A DNA stretch of 64,000 nucleotides from positions 1 to 64,000 of the forward strand of contig JAXFJE010000025.1 of assembly GCA_034168985.1 (NCBI GenBank), given 5' to 3'. Below, piece by piece: positions 17,755 through 26,957 of the stretch. The translations under genes were made by a program, and so were the position numbers. Origin of the DNA: JALEVB01 sp022768265. GTDB taxonomy: Bacteria > Bacillota_I > Bacilli_A > Erysipelotrichales > Erysipelotrichaceae. Positions within the stretch are counted from its first letter, which is position 1, and every line of letters begins with the position of its first letter. The notes below the pieces were generated by a model. The model did no database searches. It was not told the origin of the DNA and saw nothing but the letters and a program-made list of their open reading frames with translations.

Positions 17755-19753
17755 CCTTTCCTAAAGCATCTGGTACGATTGAGAAGGTATTACTAATACC
17801 ATCACGAGCATATTCATAAGGTAATTTAGCAACGCTTTCCAAAGAAGCTACAGCGCCATGAGAATCACGTCCATGCATTGGGTTTGCACCTGGAGCAAAT
17901 GGTTGACCAGCTTTACGACCATCAGGAGTATTACCAGTTTTCTTACCATATACAACGTTTGAAGTGATTGTTAAGATACTCATTGAAGGTACACCATGAC
18001 GATATGTACGGTGTTCTTTGATCATATTCATGAAAGTCTTAACTAGATCAGCTGCAATTTGGTCTACACGGTCATCGTTATTACCGAATTTAGGGTAATC
18101 ACCTTCGATTTCGTAGTCAACTGCTACACCATCTTCATCACGAATTACTTTAACTTTTGCATATTTGATTGCTGATAAAGAGTCAGCTACGCAAGATAAA
18201 CCAGCGATACCTGTCGCAAAGAAACGACGTACATCTTGATCATGTAGTGCCATTTCTAATGCTTCATAACAGTATTTATCATGCATGTAGTGAATGACAT
18301 TTAAAGTGTTAACATATAAGCCAGCTAACCAGCTCATCATTTGATGATATTTTTCCATTACTTCATCATAGTTTAGATATTCGCTAGTAATTGGTTCGAA
18401 ACGAGGTGAAACTTGGATCTTTTTCTTTTCATCCATACCACCGTTGATTGCATACAACAAGCATTTAGCCAAGTTAGCACGTGCTCCAAAGAATTGCATA
18501 TCTTTACCAACTTTCATACAAGATACGCAACAAGCGATACAGTAATCATCACCCATTTCAATACGCATCAAATCATCATTTTCATATTGAATAGAGCTGG
18601 TTTCAATTGAGATTTTAGCACAGAAACGTTTGAATTCCATTGGTAGGTTTTTAGACCATAAAACAGTTAAGTTAGGTTCTGGTGCTGGTCCTAGGTTTAC
18701 TAAAGTATGTAATACACGGAATGAGTTTTTAGTTACTAATGAGCGACCATCTAAGCTCATACCACCGATTGATTCTGTTACCCAAGTTGGATCGCCTGAG
18801 AATAGATCATTGTACTCAGGAGTACGCATGAATTTAACAAGACGTAATTTCATAACGAATTGATCCATCAATTCTTGACATTCACTTTCCGTGATCGTTC
18901 CATTTTCTAGATCTCTTTGCATGTAGATATCTAAGAAAGTAGAAGTTCTTCCTAGTGACATTGCTGCCCCGTTTTGATCCTTAACCGCAGCTAAATAACC
19001 AAAGTATACAGCTTGTACTGCTTCTTTAGCGGTAGTTGCTGGTTTTGAGATATCTAAGCCATAGATATTAGCCATTTGTTTCAAAGCTTCTAAAGCTCTG
19101 ATTTGTTCGCTAACTTCTTCACGTTCACGAATTCTTTCTTCAGTCATTGATCCTAATAAGATCGTATTTAATAAGTTTTTCTTATCTTCGATCAAATAAT
19201 CAACACCGTATAAAGCAACACGACGATAGTCCCCTACGATTCTTCCACGTCCATATGCATCAGGAAGTCCAGTGATGATACCACAAGTTCTTGCTTTACG
19301 CATTTCTGGTGTATATGCATCAAATACCCCTTGATTGTGAGTTTTCGCATATTTAGTAAAGATATCTTTGATTTCTGGGTCGATTTCATAGCCATAAGCT
19401 TTTAATGCAGCTTCAGACATTCTAATACCACCTCTTGGTTGTAATGAACGTTTGAATGGTTTATCAGTTTGGAAACCAACGATCTTTTCTAGATCTTTAT
19501 TCAAATAACCTGCTGCATGAGAAGTTAGTGTACTAACAACTTTAGTATCTGCGTCTAATACTCCGCCTTTTGCTCTTTCTTCTTCATTCAAGGCCATTAC
19601 TTGTTCCCAAAGCTTTTTCGTTGCATCAGTAGCTTCGCATAGGAATGTATCGTCCCCTTTATATTCTGTGTAGTTTAATTGGATAAAGTTACGAACATCG
19701 ATTTCTTTGCTCCATTTACCTTCTTTAAACCCGTTCCAAGCTTCAAATCTCAT
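17747..19753 (-). CDS. pflB: Pyruvate formate-lyase catalytic subunit lacking the glycyl-radical end
   Basis: This 668-residue protein covers the PFL barrel that converts pyruvate and CoA to acetyl-CoA and formate. The active cysteine pair is in CIACCVSCMKVGKDMQFFG near residue 410. Its last residues SNTFSIVPDALGKDE match the point in standard PflB (about 740-760 residues) just before the C-terminal glycyl-radical domain, where a stop codon intervenes. The missing part is encoded by the next gene, so the enzyme is predicted to work as a two-subunit complex. The start overlaps the preceding thioredoxin-like gene by one base and has GGAGGG upstream. A sequencing error is possible, but the downstream piece has its own start and site, and extra residues not found in the fused form. 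Confidence 0.93.
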   Translation of the reverse strand: MRFEAWNGFKEGKWSKEIDVRNFIQLNYTEYKGDDTFLCEATDATKKLWEQVMALNEEERAKGGVLDADTKVVSTLTSHAAGYLNKDLEKIVGFQTDKPFKRSLQPRGGIRMSEAALKAYGYEIDPEIKDIFTKYAKTHNQGVFDAYTPEMRKARTCGIITGLPDAYGRGRIVGDYRRVALYGVDYLIEDKKNLLNTILLGSMTEERIREREEVSEQIRALEALKQMANIYGLDISKPATTAKEAVQAVYFGYLAAVKDQNGAAMSLGRTSTFLDIYMQRDLENGTITESECQELMDQFVMKLRLVKFMRTPEYNDLFSGDPTWVTESIGGMSLDGRSLVTKNSFRVLHTLVNLGPAPEPNLTVLWSKNLPMEFKRFCAKISIETSSIQYENDDLMRIEMGDDYCIACCVSCMKVGKDMQFFGARANLAKCLLYAINGGMDEKKKIQVSPRFEPITSEYLNYDEVMEKYHQMMSWLAGLYVNTLNVIHYMHDKYCYEALEMALHDQDVRRFFATGIAGLSCVADSLSAIKYAKVKVIRDEDGVAVDYEIEGDYPKFGNNDDRVDQIAADLVKTFMNMIKEHRTYRHGVPSMSILTITSNVVYGKKTGNTPDGRKAGQPFAPGANPMHGRDSHGAVASLESVAKLPYEYARDGISNTFSIVPDALGKDE

Positions 19754-20070
19754 TATTTACCCTCCTTATCGATTTTATCTTGCAATGCCTCAATATATAA
19801 ACCGAAAATTTCTTCTGGTTGATATCCTTTGACAACGCCTATTATTTTACCATAATTTAAGAAAAAAGTGGTATTGATCTGTTCAATCTGATAATAATCT
19901 AATAGTTTAGGAAAATCTTGAACATCGATGAAATAAATTTTGGCGATATCAGCATATTTATTGATGATGTCATACATAGCCACACAGCTTGCACATCCAT
20001 TACCGCTTACACTTACGATCGTAAAACGCTCATTGGCAAACGTTTCTTGAAAATTGTTATCGTTTAACAC
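19753..20070 (-). CDS. Thioredoxin-like protein in the pfl operon
   Basis: The 105-residue protein has a thioredoxin-like layout: an early beta strand (FTIVSVSGNG), the CASC dithiol at residues 26-29, a helix, a second strand (KIYFIDVQDFP) and a C-terminal strand pair ending in GKIIGVVKGY. The position normally held by the cis-proline appears to be threonine (NTTFF, about residue 67), which would change substrate handling. There is no signal peptide, so it is cytoplasmic. It overlaps pflA by 14 bases and pflB by one, so it is part of the pfl transcript. A role in protecting or reducing PFL or its activase is plausible but unproven. Confidence 0.75.
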   Translation of the reverse strand: MLNDNNFQETFANERFTIVSVSGNGCASCVAMYDIINKYADIAKIYFIDVQDFPKLLDYYQIEQINTTFFLNYGKIIGVVKGYQPEEIFGLYIEALQDKIDKEGK

Positions 20071-20767
20071 TTAATATCTCCTTTGCTAGTGCGATTTCTT
20101 CTTTGGTGCATAGCTTCGTATCAGTTAAGGGGTAGCTGATATTAAGCTGTTCATATTTTTTTATGCCCATTTTATGGTATGGTAGCACCTCGACCTTATC
20201 GACATTTTTTAGTGTATCAATAAATGCTTTGGTCTGCAATAAATATGCTTCATCGTTGGTATAACCATTAACCAAAACATGTCTGATCCACATTTTCTTA
20301 CCATGATCATCTAAGTATCTAGCAAAACGCAAGATGTTTTGATTGCTTGAGCCGGTTAATTCTTGATGGATCTTATCATCGATATGTTTGATATCTAGTA
20401 AGAATAAATCCGTATAGGTTAATAATTCGGCATACTTTTCGTCATCTTTGAAATAGATGCCACTTGTATCCACCGCAGTATGCAAACCAATCGTTTTACA
20501 TTTTTTAAATAATTCAATCACAAAATCAATTTGTCGAAGTGGTTCCCCTCCAGTAACTGTTACCCCACCATCTTTGATGTAATTTAAATATTTTTTGATT
20601 TGCGAAAAAACTTCTTCAGCACTGTATTCTTCACCACCTGCAAAATCCCAGGTATCTGGATTATGACAGTATTTGCAACGTAATGGACAACCTTGCATGA
20701 AAACGACAAAACGTACGCCAGGTCCATCTACCGTTCCAAAACTTTCAAATGAATGTATCTTTCCCAT
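20057..20767 (-). CDS. pflA: Pyruvate formate-lyase activating enzyme
   Basis: This radical SAM enzyme of about 236 residues generates the glycyl radical of pyruvate formate-lyase. The N-terminal MGKIHSFESFGTVDGPGVRFVVFMQGCPLRC leads into the cluster motif CPLRCKYCHNPDTWD (CxxxCxxC), followed by GGVTVTGGEPL. The start at 20767 follows GAAGGTG; an earlier in-frame ATG would bury that site. It heads the operon pflA-trx-pflB-glycyl-radical subunit. Placing the activase first differs from the common pflB-pflA order. Confidence 0.95.
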   Translation of the reverse strand: MGKIHSFESFGTVDGPGVRFVVFMQGCPLRCKYCHNPDTWDFAGGEEYSAEEVFSQIKKYLNYIKDGGVTVTGGEPLRQIDFVIELFKKCKTIGLHTAVDTSGIYFKDDEKYAELLTYTDLFLLDIKHIDDKIHQELTGSSNQNILRFARYLDDHGKKMWIRHVLVNGYTNDEAYLLQTKAFIDTLKNVDKVEVLPYHKMGIKKYEQLNISYPLTDTKLCTKEEIALAKEILSVKR

Positions 20768-20792
20768 AATTTCACCTTCTTTAATTTGGTAT

Positions 20793-20822
20793 ATCATACT
20801 ATAAAAAAAAGCTGATGGTCAA
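20793..20822 (-). promoter_or_regulatory. Probable pfl operon promoter nested in the secDF terminator
   Basis: The minus strand has TTGACC (20822-20817), an 18-base spacer and TATGAT (20798-20793). The -35 lies inside the secDF terminator stem, so the two signals share bases. Confidence 0.5.
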
Positions 20823-20838
20823 TTATGACTATCAGCTA
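20803..20838 (-). terminator. Terminator after secDF
   Basis: The arms AGCTGATAGTC / GACCATCAGCT (one G-T-tolerant mismatch) are followed by eight T residues on the minus strand, directly after the secDF stop. Confidence 0.85.
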
Positions 20839-20842
20839 AATT

Positions 20843-23134
20843 TTAAGCATTGATACCTTTGATGGTATATTCATCAATTTCTTCTTTATATTTTTTCTTT
20901 TTACGTGGTTTATCTTTATGATTGCAACGTAATAAATACCAAGTATATGGGGCAATATAAATACTAGAATAAGTACCAGCCAACAAGCCAACGATCATTG
21001 CAAAGGTAAAGGTAAAGATCGAATCTGAACCTAAGATCAATAAAGCAACCATTGGTAATAATGTTGTCAAACTACTAAACAATGAACGCACGATCGTATT
21101 ATCCAAGGCACTATTAACAATTTTTTGATAAGCTTTAGGTTCTAATTTACCACGATATTCATTCATCAATTCACGGGTACGATCAAATACTACGATAGAG
21201 TTGTTGATCGAGTAACCGATAACAGCTAATAATACCGAAATCAATTCAGTATTAAATTTTTGATTGGTAAGGATGAAGATACTCAACACGATCAACACAT
21301 CATGCAATAAAGCTACGATAGAGCTTAAAGCATAATCCCATTTAAAACGAATAGTAATGTACGCTAACATAGCTACGCAGGCAAAGATCGTCAATAAGAA
21401 AGCATTTTTGACCAATTCTTTACCAACAATTGGCGTAACCGTATTGTCGTTTGGTTCAATACCATATTTTTCTTCAAATACTGCTTTAACTTCAGTTAAT
21501 TTTTCAGTATCGATGGCTTCTGAAGTAGTAACGTTAACGATATTATCACCACTAGTTTGATATTCTAATTCCTTGTTGTTGAAACCTAAATTGGCAAATT
21601 CAGCTTTAACTTCTTCTAGATCGATTGCTTCATTGCTTGTAACCGTGATCTTAGTTCCACTAGCAAAATCGATACCAAGGTTGATTGGTTCACCTTTGGT
21701 TACACCATTGAAGATCATCATCAATACTGCTGCTACGATGATAGCTAAGCTAACGTAGTTGAACTTTTTACTTTGTTTGATGTAATCATTTTTCTTGATC
21801 GGACCAAAATAGAATTGTTCTTCTTTTTTGCTTACATCTGGAACGTTGCTAGCTTTGACATGGAACCAGCCATATTTTTGATCGCATACACCGCTATTTA
21901 CCAAGATCTTTAATAGGAATTGTGATAGCCCAACATTCAAGATCAAAGTAGCTAAAACCGTGATGATCAGCATTGTTGCAAAGCCTTTAACTGAACCATT
22001 ACCAAACATATACATGATCAAGCCAGCTAATAAAGTTGTAAATTGAGCATCAAAGATCGTTACAAATGAGGTTTTTTGACCTGCGGCTACTGCGGTAGCA
22101 ATTGGACGTCCTTGATAGATCTCATCTTTGATTCTTTCATAAGTGATGATATTAGCATCAACGGTCATTCCAACCCCTAGTACCAATGCAGCGATACCTG
22201 GCAAAGTAAAGACGGCACCAATCAAGGTATAAACACCAAATACCACCCAGATATAAACACAAAGCATGATACTAGCTAAAATTCCTGGAACACGATATTC
22301 CCAGATCATAAATAACATTACTGCTAAGACCCCAATGACCCCAGCAATCGCGGTAGTATTGAAAGCATCCATACCAAACTCAGCACTAACGACATTGCTG
22401 CTGATCTCGCTCATCTTTACAGGTAAAGATCCTGAGTTGATCAAATTTGCAAGAGTTCTTGCTTCATCTTCGCTAAAATTACCACTGATGATACAATCGC
22501 CTTCGATGCGGTTATTTACGCTTGCAGCACTGATATATTTTGGTTCTTGTCCTTGCGCAACTTTAGCTACTTCTTCTTTATAGCTATCGCCTTCTTCATA
22601 GTCTAACCAAATGACCATGATATTTTCTCCAGCAGGCATTTGAGAAACATTTGCGGTCATATCACCAAATGCCTTGCTATCAGCGATCTTCAAGCTAACT
22701 ACTGGTTTGCCATTATCATAAGCTAAGCTGGCTCCCCCTTCTTTGATGATGCTAGCATCACTTAATAAATTGTCATTAACATCTCTAAAGCTTAAGTTAG
22801 CCGTTGTACTTAACAATTCACGAGCTTCCTCTTGATTAGTGATACCCGCTAATTGTACACGAATTCGATCATTTCCTTCGATGATGATTTGTGGTTCACT
22901 TACCCCTAATACGTCAATCCTTTTAGAAATGCTTTCGCTAACAGCTACCATATCTAGCTCTTCACCTTCATTTAAAGGTTCTACTTGATACAAGATCTCA
23001 AAACCACCTTGTAAGTCTAGACCTAAAGAAAGGTTGTTACCTATGCTACGATAACTGCTAAGGATCAATGCGGCAAAAACCGCGATCGTAATGAAGAAAA
23101 CGCCTAAGCGTTTATTCCTTACTTTCTTGTTCAT
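20843..23134 (-). CDS. secDF: Fused protein-export membrane protein SecDF
   Basis: The 763-residue protein joins SecD and SecF, as in Bacillus. It uses the proton gradient to help pull preproteins through SecYEG. The SecD half begins with a signal anchor, then SLGLDLQGGFEILYQV and a large extracytoplasmic domain, then six membrane helices with GIAALVLGVGMTVDANIITYERIKDE. The SecF half starts near residue 440 with NLGIDFASGTKITV and contains GYSINNSIVVFDRTRE. Both halves keep the conserved D/R motifs. The start overlaps comN by four bases with GGGAGG upstream. Confidence 0.96.
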   Translation of the reverse strand: MNKKVRNKRLGVFFITIAVFAALILSSYRSIGNNLSLGLDLQGGFEILYQVEPLNEGEELDMVAVSESISKRIDVLGVSEPQIIIEGNDRIRVQLAGITNQEEARELLSTTANLSFRDVNDNLLSDASIIKEGGASLAYDNGKPVVSLKIADSKAFGDMTANVSQMPAGENIMVIWLDYEEGDSYKEEVAKVAQGQEPKYISAASVNNRIEGDCIISGNFSEDEARTLANLINSGSLPVKMSEISSNVVSAEFGMDAFNTTAIAGVIGVLAVMLFMIWEYRVPGILASIMLCVYIWVVFGVYTLIGAVFTLPGIAALVLGVGMTVDANIITYERIKDEIYQGRPIATAVAAGQKTSFVTIFDAQFTTLLAGLIMYMFGNGSVKGFATMLIITVLATLILNVGLSQFLLKILVNSGVCDQKYGWFHVKASNVPDVSKKEEQFYFGPIKKNDYIKQSKKFNYVSLAIIVAAVLMMIFNGVTKGEPINLGIDFASGTKITVTSNEAIDLEEVKAEFANLGFNNKELEYQTSGDNIVNVTTSEAIDTEKLTEVKAVFEEKYGIEPNDNTVTPIVGKELVKNAFLLTIFACVAMLAYITIRFKWDYALSSIVALLHDVLIVLSIFILTNQKFNTELISVLLAVIGYSINNSIVVFDRTRELMNEYRGKLEPKAYQKIVNSALDNTIVRSLFSSLTTLLPMVALLILGSDSIFTFTFAMIVGLLAGTYSSIYIAPYTWYLLRCNHKDKPRKKKKYKEEIDEYTIKGINA

Positions 23135-23415
23135 CTTGTTATTCCTCCCTCGATAACATCTTTAAAATCACTCAATTTGCTATTATAACCATCAATGATG
23201 GCTTGATAAGACATAAACTGAACGATCTGTTCACTACTTAAATTCATGATATCTTCAATTGCTACGCTTAAATGGATTGGCAATTGATTTTTCCATATGT
23301 AATTGACCAAAGTGTCTTCGATATTTTCAAAGACTAGATTGGGATTGTTTTCTCTTCTTAGTTTTTCTAATTTTAGATATATCGCTAATTTTAATTGATT
23401 GGGTAATCTGCTCAT
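23131..23415 (-). CDS. comN: ComN-like post-transcriptional regulator
   Basis: This small helical protein of about 94 residues (MSRLPNQLKLAIYLKLEKLRRE...) resembles ComN (YrzD), which in Bacillus subtilis lies beside secDF and affects comEA mRNA at the division site. The start at 23415 is chosen because its ATGA overlaps the mraY stop; a longer in-frame start would overlap mraY by 55 bases. The stop overlaps secDF by four bases, so mraY, comN and secDF are translationally coupled. The family match rests on size, composition and the secDF neighbour, so function is less certain. Confidence 0.7.
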   Translation of the reverse strand: MSRLPNQLKLAIYLKLEKLRRENNPNLVFENIEDTLVNYIWKNQLPIHLSVAIEDIMNLSSEQIVQFMSYQAIIDGYNSKLSDFKDVIEGGITR

Positions 23416-24374
23416 AATAAGCCGATCAACAAGCCTATGCTTGCACAAATCAAAGCTAAGATCCAAAAAGATCTAACGACCCTTTTTTCACTTAGTCCGC
23501 TTAAGACAAAGCTATAATGAATTGGCGTATATCTAAAAACTCTTTTTCCTCTTAGTTTTACTGATGAGATCTGAATCATGACACATAAGGTTTCCCAAAC
23601 AAAGACCCCACCGATGATGATCAATAAGATTTCTTCTTTCAAGACCATCGCAACAGCAGCTAGACCAGCACCTAAAGCTAATGAACCCGTATCGCCCATA
23701 AAGATCTTCGCAGGTGAAACATTATACTTCAAATAGCCGACTAAAGCTCCTAATAAACTGGCAATGAAGGTTGCGACATAATATTCTTGCTTGACCAAGG
23801 CCAAGATAAAAAAAGCCAAATAAGCTAAAAAGCTACAACCTGCTGCCAATCCATCCATGCCATCTGTAAGGTTGACCGCATTGCTAGCTCCGGTAAACAT
23901 AAAAAATACCAATGGTGCATATAACCCGGCCATCGGGATGACAACATCAACGATTGGTAATCTGATATCCAAAGATGCTTGATTCATATAGATGATATAG
24001 AATACCACGGCTAATATCAGCTGCATGGCAAATTTTTGCTTTGGCCGCAAGCCTTCATTATCTTTTTTGATTACTATGATATAATCATCGATAAAACCTA
24101 TGATTCCATATCCAATAAAGCTCAATAACACGATCATCGTCTTTAATTCAAAAAGCACATGATAATCTGCCATGATCGTCACGATGATAGGTGCAATGAT
24201 AAATAAGACTCCTCCCATCGTTGGGGTCTTGGCTTTTTCTTTATATTCTTGTAAGCTGTATTCACTAACAGTTTGATTAAAACTGATCTTTTTCAAATAA
24301 TCAATAAACTTTGGCATCAAGAGATCTACAATAACTAAGCTTAAAATAAAAGCTACAGCAAGTTTAAGATACAT
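23412..24374 (-). CDS. mraY: Phospho-N-acetylmuramoyl-pentapeptide transferase MraY
   Basis: This 320-residue polytopic enzyme transfers phospho-MurNAc-pentapeptide to undecaprenyl phosphate, giving lipid I. The early AKTPTMGGVLFI, the aspartate motif GFIDDYIIVIKKDNEGLRPKQK, the NLTDGMDGLAAG motif and the late FVWETLCVMIQISSVKLRGKRVFRYTPIHYSF (HHH-type loop, here PIHY) are all in order. It is separated from the upstream pbp2-ftsL-rsmH-mraZ group by a terminator and has its own promoter. It leads mraY-comN-secDF. Confidence 0.96.
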   Translation of the reverse strand: MYLKLAVAFILSLVIVDLLMPKFIDYLKKISFNQTVSEYSLQEYKEKAKTPTMGGVLFIIAPIIVTIMADYHVLFELKTMIVLLSFIGYGIIGFIDDYIIVIKKDNEGLRPKQKFAMQLILAVVFYIIYMNQASLDIRLPIVDVVIPMAGLYAPLVFFMFTGASNAVNLTDGMDGLAAGCSFLAYLAFFILALVKQEYYVATFIASLLGALVGYLKYNVSPAKIFMGDTGSLALGAGLAAVAMVLKEEILLIIIGGVFVWETLCVMIQISSVKLRGKRVFRYTPIHYSFVLSGLSEKRVVRSFWILALICASIGLLIGLL

Positions 24375-24414
24375 TTTTTAAACTATTCCCCTTTCTTTTC
24401 TTAATGCAACCTAC

Positions 24415-24423
24415 ATTATAGCA
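24415..24423 (-). promoter_or_regulatory. Extended -10 promoter of mraY-comN-secDF
   Basis: The minus strand reads TGCTATAAT (24423-24415), about 40 bases before the mraY start and just after the pbp2 terminator. Confidence 0.65.
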
Positions 24424-24430
24424 TAACAAA

Positions 24431-24462
24431 ATAAAAAAAAGGAATAGTATTTAAACTATTCC
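24431..24462 (-). terminator. Terminator after the PBP2 gene
   Basis: The arms GGAATAGT / ACTATTCC with a six-base loop are followed by eight T residues on the minus strand. It overlaps the stop codon and divides the cell-wall cluster in two. Confidence 0.85.
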
Positions 24463-26645
24463 AAAAGAACTTCCAAGGTATCATCTTTGCTGATCGTCGT
24501 CCCTGGTGGGATGCTTTGACTAACTACTTTACCGTTTCCCTCAAATCTGACGGTCATATCAGTAAGATCCCAAAAAGCCGTAACATCTTTTCGCGACCAA
24601 CCAGTCATATCGGGGATGATGAAGCTGTTAGTTTCGGTCAGCAAGAATAATTTTTGATTGGTCGTGATGCTTTGCCCTGGCTTAGGACTTTGATCAATGA
24701 CATTATTTCCATTACCTAAAACGATGACATTGGCACCATAACCTTCAATTTTTTGATAAGCATACTCTAAAGAATGGTTCAAGACATTAGCCATCTCGTA
24801 GCTTTTGATATCTTCTGGCATATTTTCATTAGGATCTGCTGAAGTTTCGCTATCAGGAACAACTTGGCTTGAATTATCTGTAACCCCATAAAGCATTGCA
24901 ACCTTTCGTAAGATCGATTTGATCGGATCGGTATAATAATGGGCATTAGGATTATAATCTGCCTCAAAACAATAGTAAACCATGTATTTAGGATCATCGG
25001 CTGGTAACGCAGACATCAAGCTAACGATCGTCTTACCTGAATCATACGATCCACTCACAGCAACTTCAGTCGTACCGGTCTTACCGATGATTTCGGTTTC
25101 TGGTATACGATAATGTCTCGCTGTCCCATCGTCATCGTTTACAACGCGATATAAGATATCTCTAACTTGCTTTGCTGTATCTTCGCTAATAGGCGTCCCA
25201 GTGATCTTGGTTTCCGCTTGATATAAAACATTATTAGAATCATATGGATCGACGATCTTTTCGATGTAATATGGTTGTTTCATCGTGCCATCTGAAAAGA
25301 TTGCACTATATGCTTGCATCATTTGTAACATTGTAACCGTGGACCCTTGTCCATAAGATAGCGCCAATTTATCATATGGCCAAATAAAGTTTAAAAAGCC
25401 ATTTTGTTCACGCATACCTTCGGTTTTGACCGGTTCAAAAAAACCAAATTTATATAGATAATCCAAATAGATATCTGGCGTGATAAGTTCCGTTTCTACG
25501 CTAGCTGTTACCGTATTACTAGAGTAGATCAAGCCATAATCATAATCTACCCAGCCATAATTTTTTCGTCCCGCATTATAAATACAGCCATAGCCACCAC
25601 TTTCGACTCGATATGGCTCATTACCATTTGAGCTAAAACAATACGGTCCCGAATATACCTGCACAGTCCCATCATAAACGCCCTCATTGATAGCAGCAGC
25701 ATATACGAAGGTTTTCATCGTGGAACCTGGTTCGTACGGCAATTGGGCTCCATAGTTATTATATTCCTCGATTTCCAACGTGTTAGGATCAAACGATGGA
25801 CTTTGCCCCCAAGCTAAGATCTTGCCTGTATCAACTTCCATGACACTGCCCCAAATACGATCAGCATCAAAAAGTTCATTAGTTTGGATAAATGCTTGTT
25901 CTAACGCTTCTTGGATATCTTTATTGATGGTCAAATAAACATTAGCACCATTTTGGGGACTTATGACCTCTTCTTTCATTCCTGGCAAGATAAAACCATT
26001 TTTATCAGCTTGATAGGTCCTTAAACCATTGACCCCCTTTAAAAAATTATCTAAATAAAGTTCTACCCCCATCTTACCGACTGTCAGCCCAGTTTCATCC
26101 GATTGGGCAAAACCAATTAAATTAGACGCAAAAACACCTAAAGGATAAGAGCGTTCCGTACTATCACGAAAAGTGATGCCTGGAAGATCATATGATTCGA
26201 TCAACTCTTTTGTTTCTTTAGATAAGTTACGCCCATAGGTCCCTAATTCAACCTGATATTGCCCTTCGGTCTGTAAAAACTTCAAACAAAGGTCCTCAGG
26301 CATCTTTAAAATCGGTGCCAAGATCGAAGCTGTATATACTGGATCAGCCACGTATGCCACCGTACCTTCTATTGCTGGACGATTTTTATCTAGGATACAA
26401 ATAATATCATAGGTATGGACATCTTGAGCAATGACAACCCCATTTGCATCATATATCGTCCCTCTTGATGCTCCTAAAACCTTGGTAACTTGGTTTGCAC
26501 TATCCGCATATACGCTAAGATCGGTATCACTACGTAAATGCACCTTCATTACCGATACGAAAAAAACATTAGCAATCAAGACAGCCATAACTACTAATGT
26601 TGTGATGAATATAAATAGAAGCATATTGTTGCTTCTTTTTTTCAT
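24456..26645 (-). CDS. Class B penicillin-binding protein with PASTA domains (PBP2/PBP2x type)
   Basis: The 729-residue protein is the septal or elongation transpeptidase of the division cluster. A signal anchor (8-31) leads to the dimerisation domain (ASRGTIYDANG near 60). The transpeptidase has SxxK at S308-K311 (EPGSTMK), SSN at 375-377 and KTGTTE near 521. Two C-terminal PASTA-like repeats (about 615-729) follow, with PDMTGWSRKDV in the second. PASTA domains bind peptidoglycan or beta-lactams in PBP2x. It is the last gene of mraZ-rsmH-ftsL-pbp2 and is followed by a terminator. Confidence 0.93.
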   Translation of the reverse strand: MKKRSNNMLLFIFITTLVVMAVLIANVFFVSVMKVHLRSDTDLSVYADSANQVTKVLGASRGTIYDANGVVIAQDVHTYDIICILDKNRPAIEGTVAYVADPVYTASILAPILKMPEDLCLKFLQTEGQYQVELGTYGRNLSKETKELIESYDLPGITFRDSTERSYPLGVFASNLIGFAQSDETGLTVGKMGVELYLDNFLKGVNGLRTYQADKNGFILPGMKEEVISPQNGANVYLTINKDIQEALEQAFIQTNELFDADRIWGSVMEVDTGKILAWGQSPSFDPNTLEIEEYNNYGAQLPYEPGSTMKTFVYAAAINEGVYDGTVQVYSGPYCFSSNGNEPYRVESGGYGCIYNAGRKNYGWVDYDYGLIYSSNTVTASVETELITPDIYLDYLYKFGFFEPVKTEGMREQNGFLNFIWPYDKLALSYGQGSTVTMLQMMQAYSAIFSDGTMKQPYYIEKIVDPYDSNNVLYQAETKITGTPISEDTAKQVRDILYRVVNDDDGTARHYRIPETEIIGKTGTTEVAVSGSYDSGKTIVSLMSALPADDPKYMVYYCFEADYNPNAHYYTDPIKSILRKVAMLYGVTDNSSQVVPDSETSADPNENMPEDIKSYEMANVLNHSLEYAYQKIEGYGANVIVLGNGNNVIDQSPKPGQSITTNQKLFLLTETNSFIIPDMTGWSRKDVTAFWDLTDMTVRFEGNGKVVSQSIPPGTTISKDDTLEVLLE

Positions 26646-26648
26646 ATC

Positions 26649-26954
26649 TTACTCACCTTCTGTTATTGTCACGATATTTGATTGATTCATCGTCAAGCCT
26701 GCATCATTCGCAATCGAAACAACGCGATCTCTGGTACTTAGATTTTGGATCGTTACTTTAATAGCGTCATTTTCAACTTCCAATGCAGCAATTTGACTTT
26801 CTAATTGTTGTTTTTGGGTACTTAGTGAATTGTTATAAGAACGTAAAAACAAACTAGTTAACAAATATGCGATACATGATAATGATAACATAAATAAACT
26901 AAAAACTTGTAACTTAATACTTCTTTTTTTTCTTTTTCTTACGATCTTTGCCAT
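26649..26954 (-). CDS. ftsL: Cell division protein FtsL
   Basis: This 101-residue bitopic protein has a basic N-terminus (MAKIVRKRKKRSIKLQ), one membrane helix (FSLFMLSLSCIAYLLTSLF) and an extracytoplasmic coiled coil with heptad leucines (LSTQKQQLESQIAALEVENDAIKV). This is the FtsL layout and the gene stands between rsmH and the class B PBP, its usual place. It would form the FtsLBQ complex at the septum. Sequence conservation in this family is low, so position carries much of the call. Confidence 0.85.
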   Translation of the reverse strand: MAKIVRKRKKRSIKLQVFSLFMLSLSCIAYLLTSLFLRSYNNSLSTQKQQLESQIAALEVENDAIKVTIQNLSTRDRVVSIANDAGLTMNQSNIVTITEGE

Positions 26955-26957
26955 TTT

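Noticed and set aside
17747..17760. Programmed +1 frameshift joining pflB and the glycyl-radical gene
   Set aside because: The bases before the stop show no recognised slippery pattern, and a proper start codon exists for the second gene.
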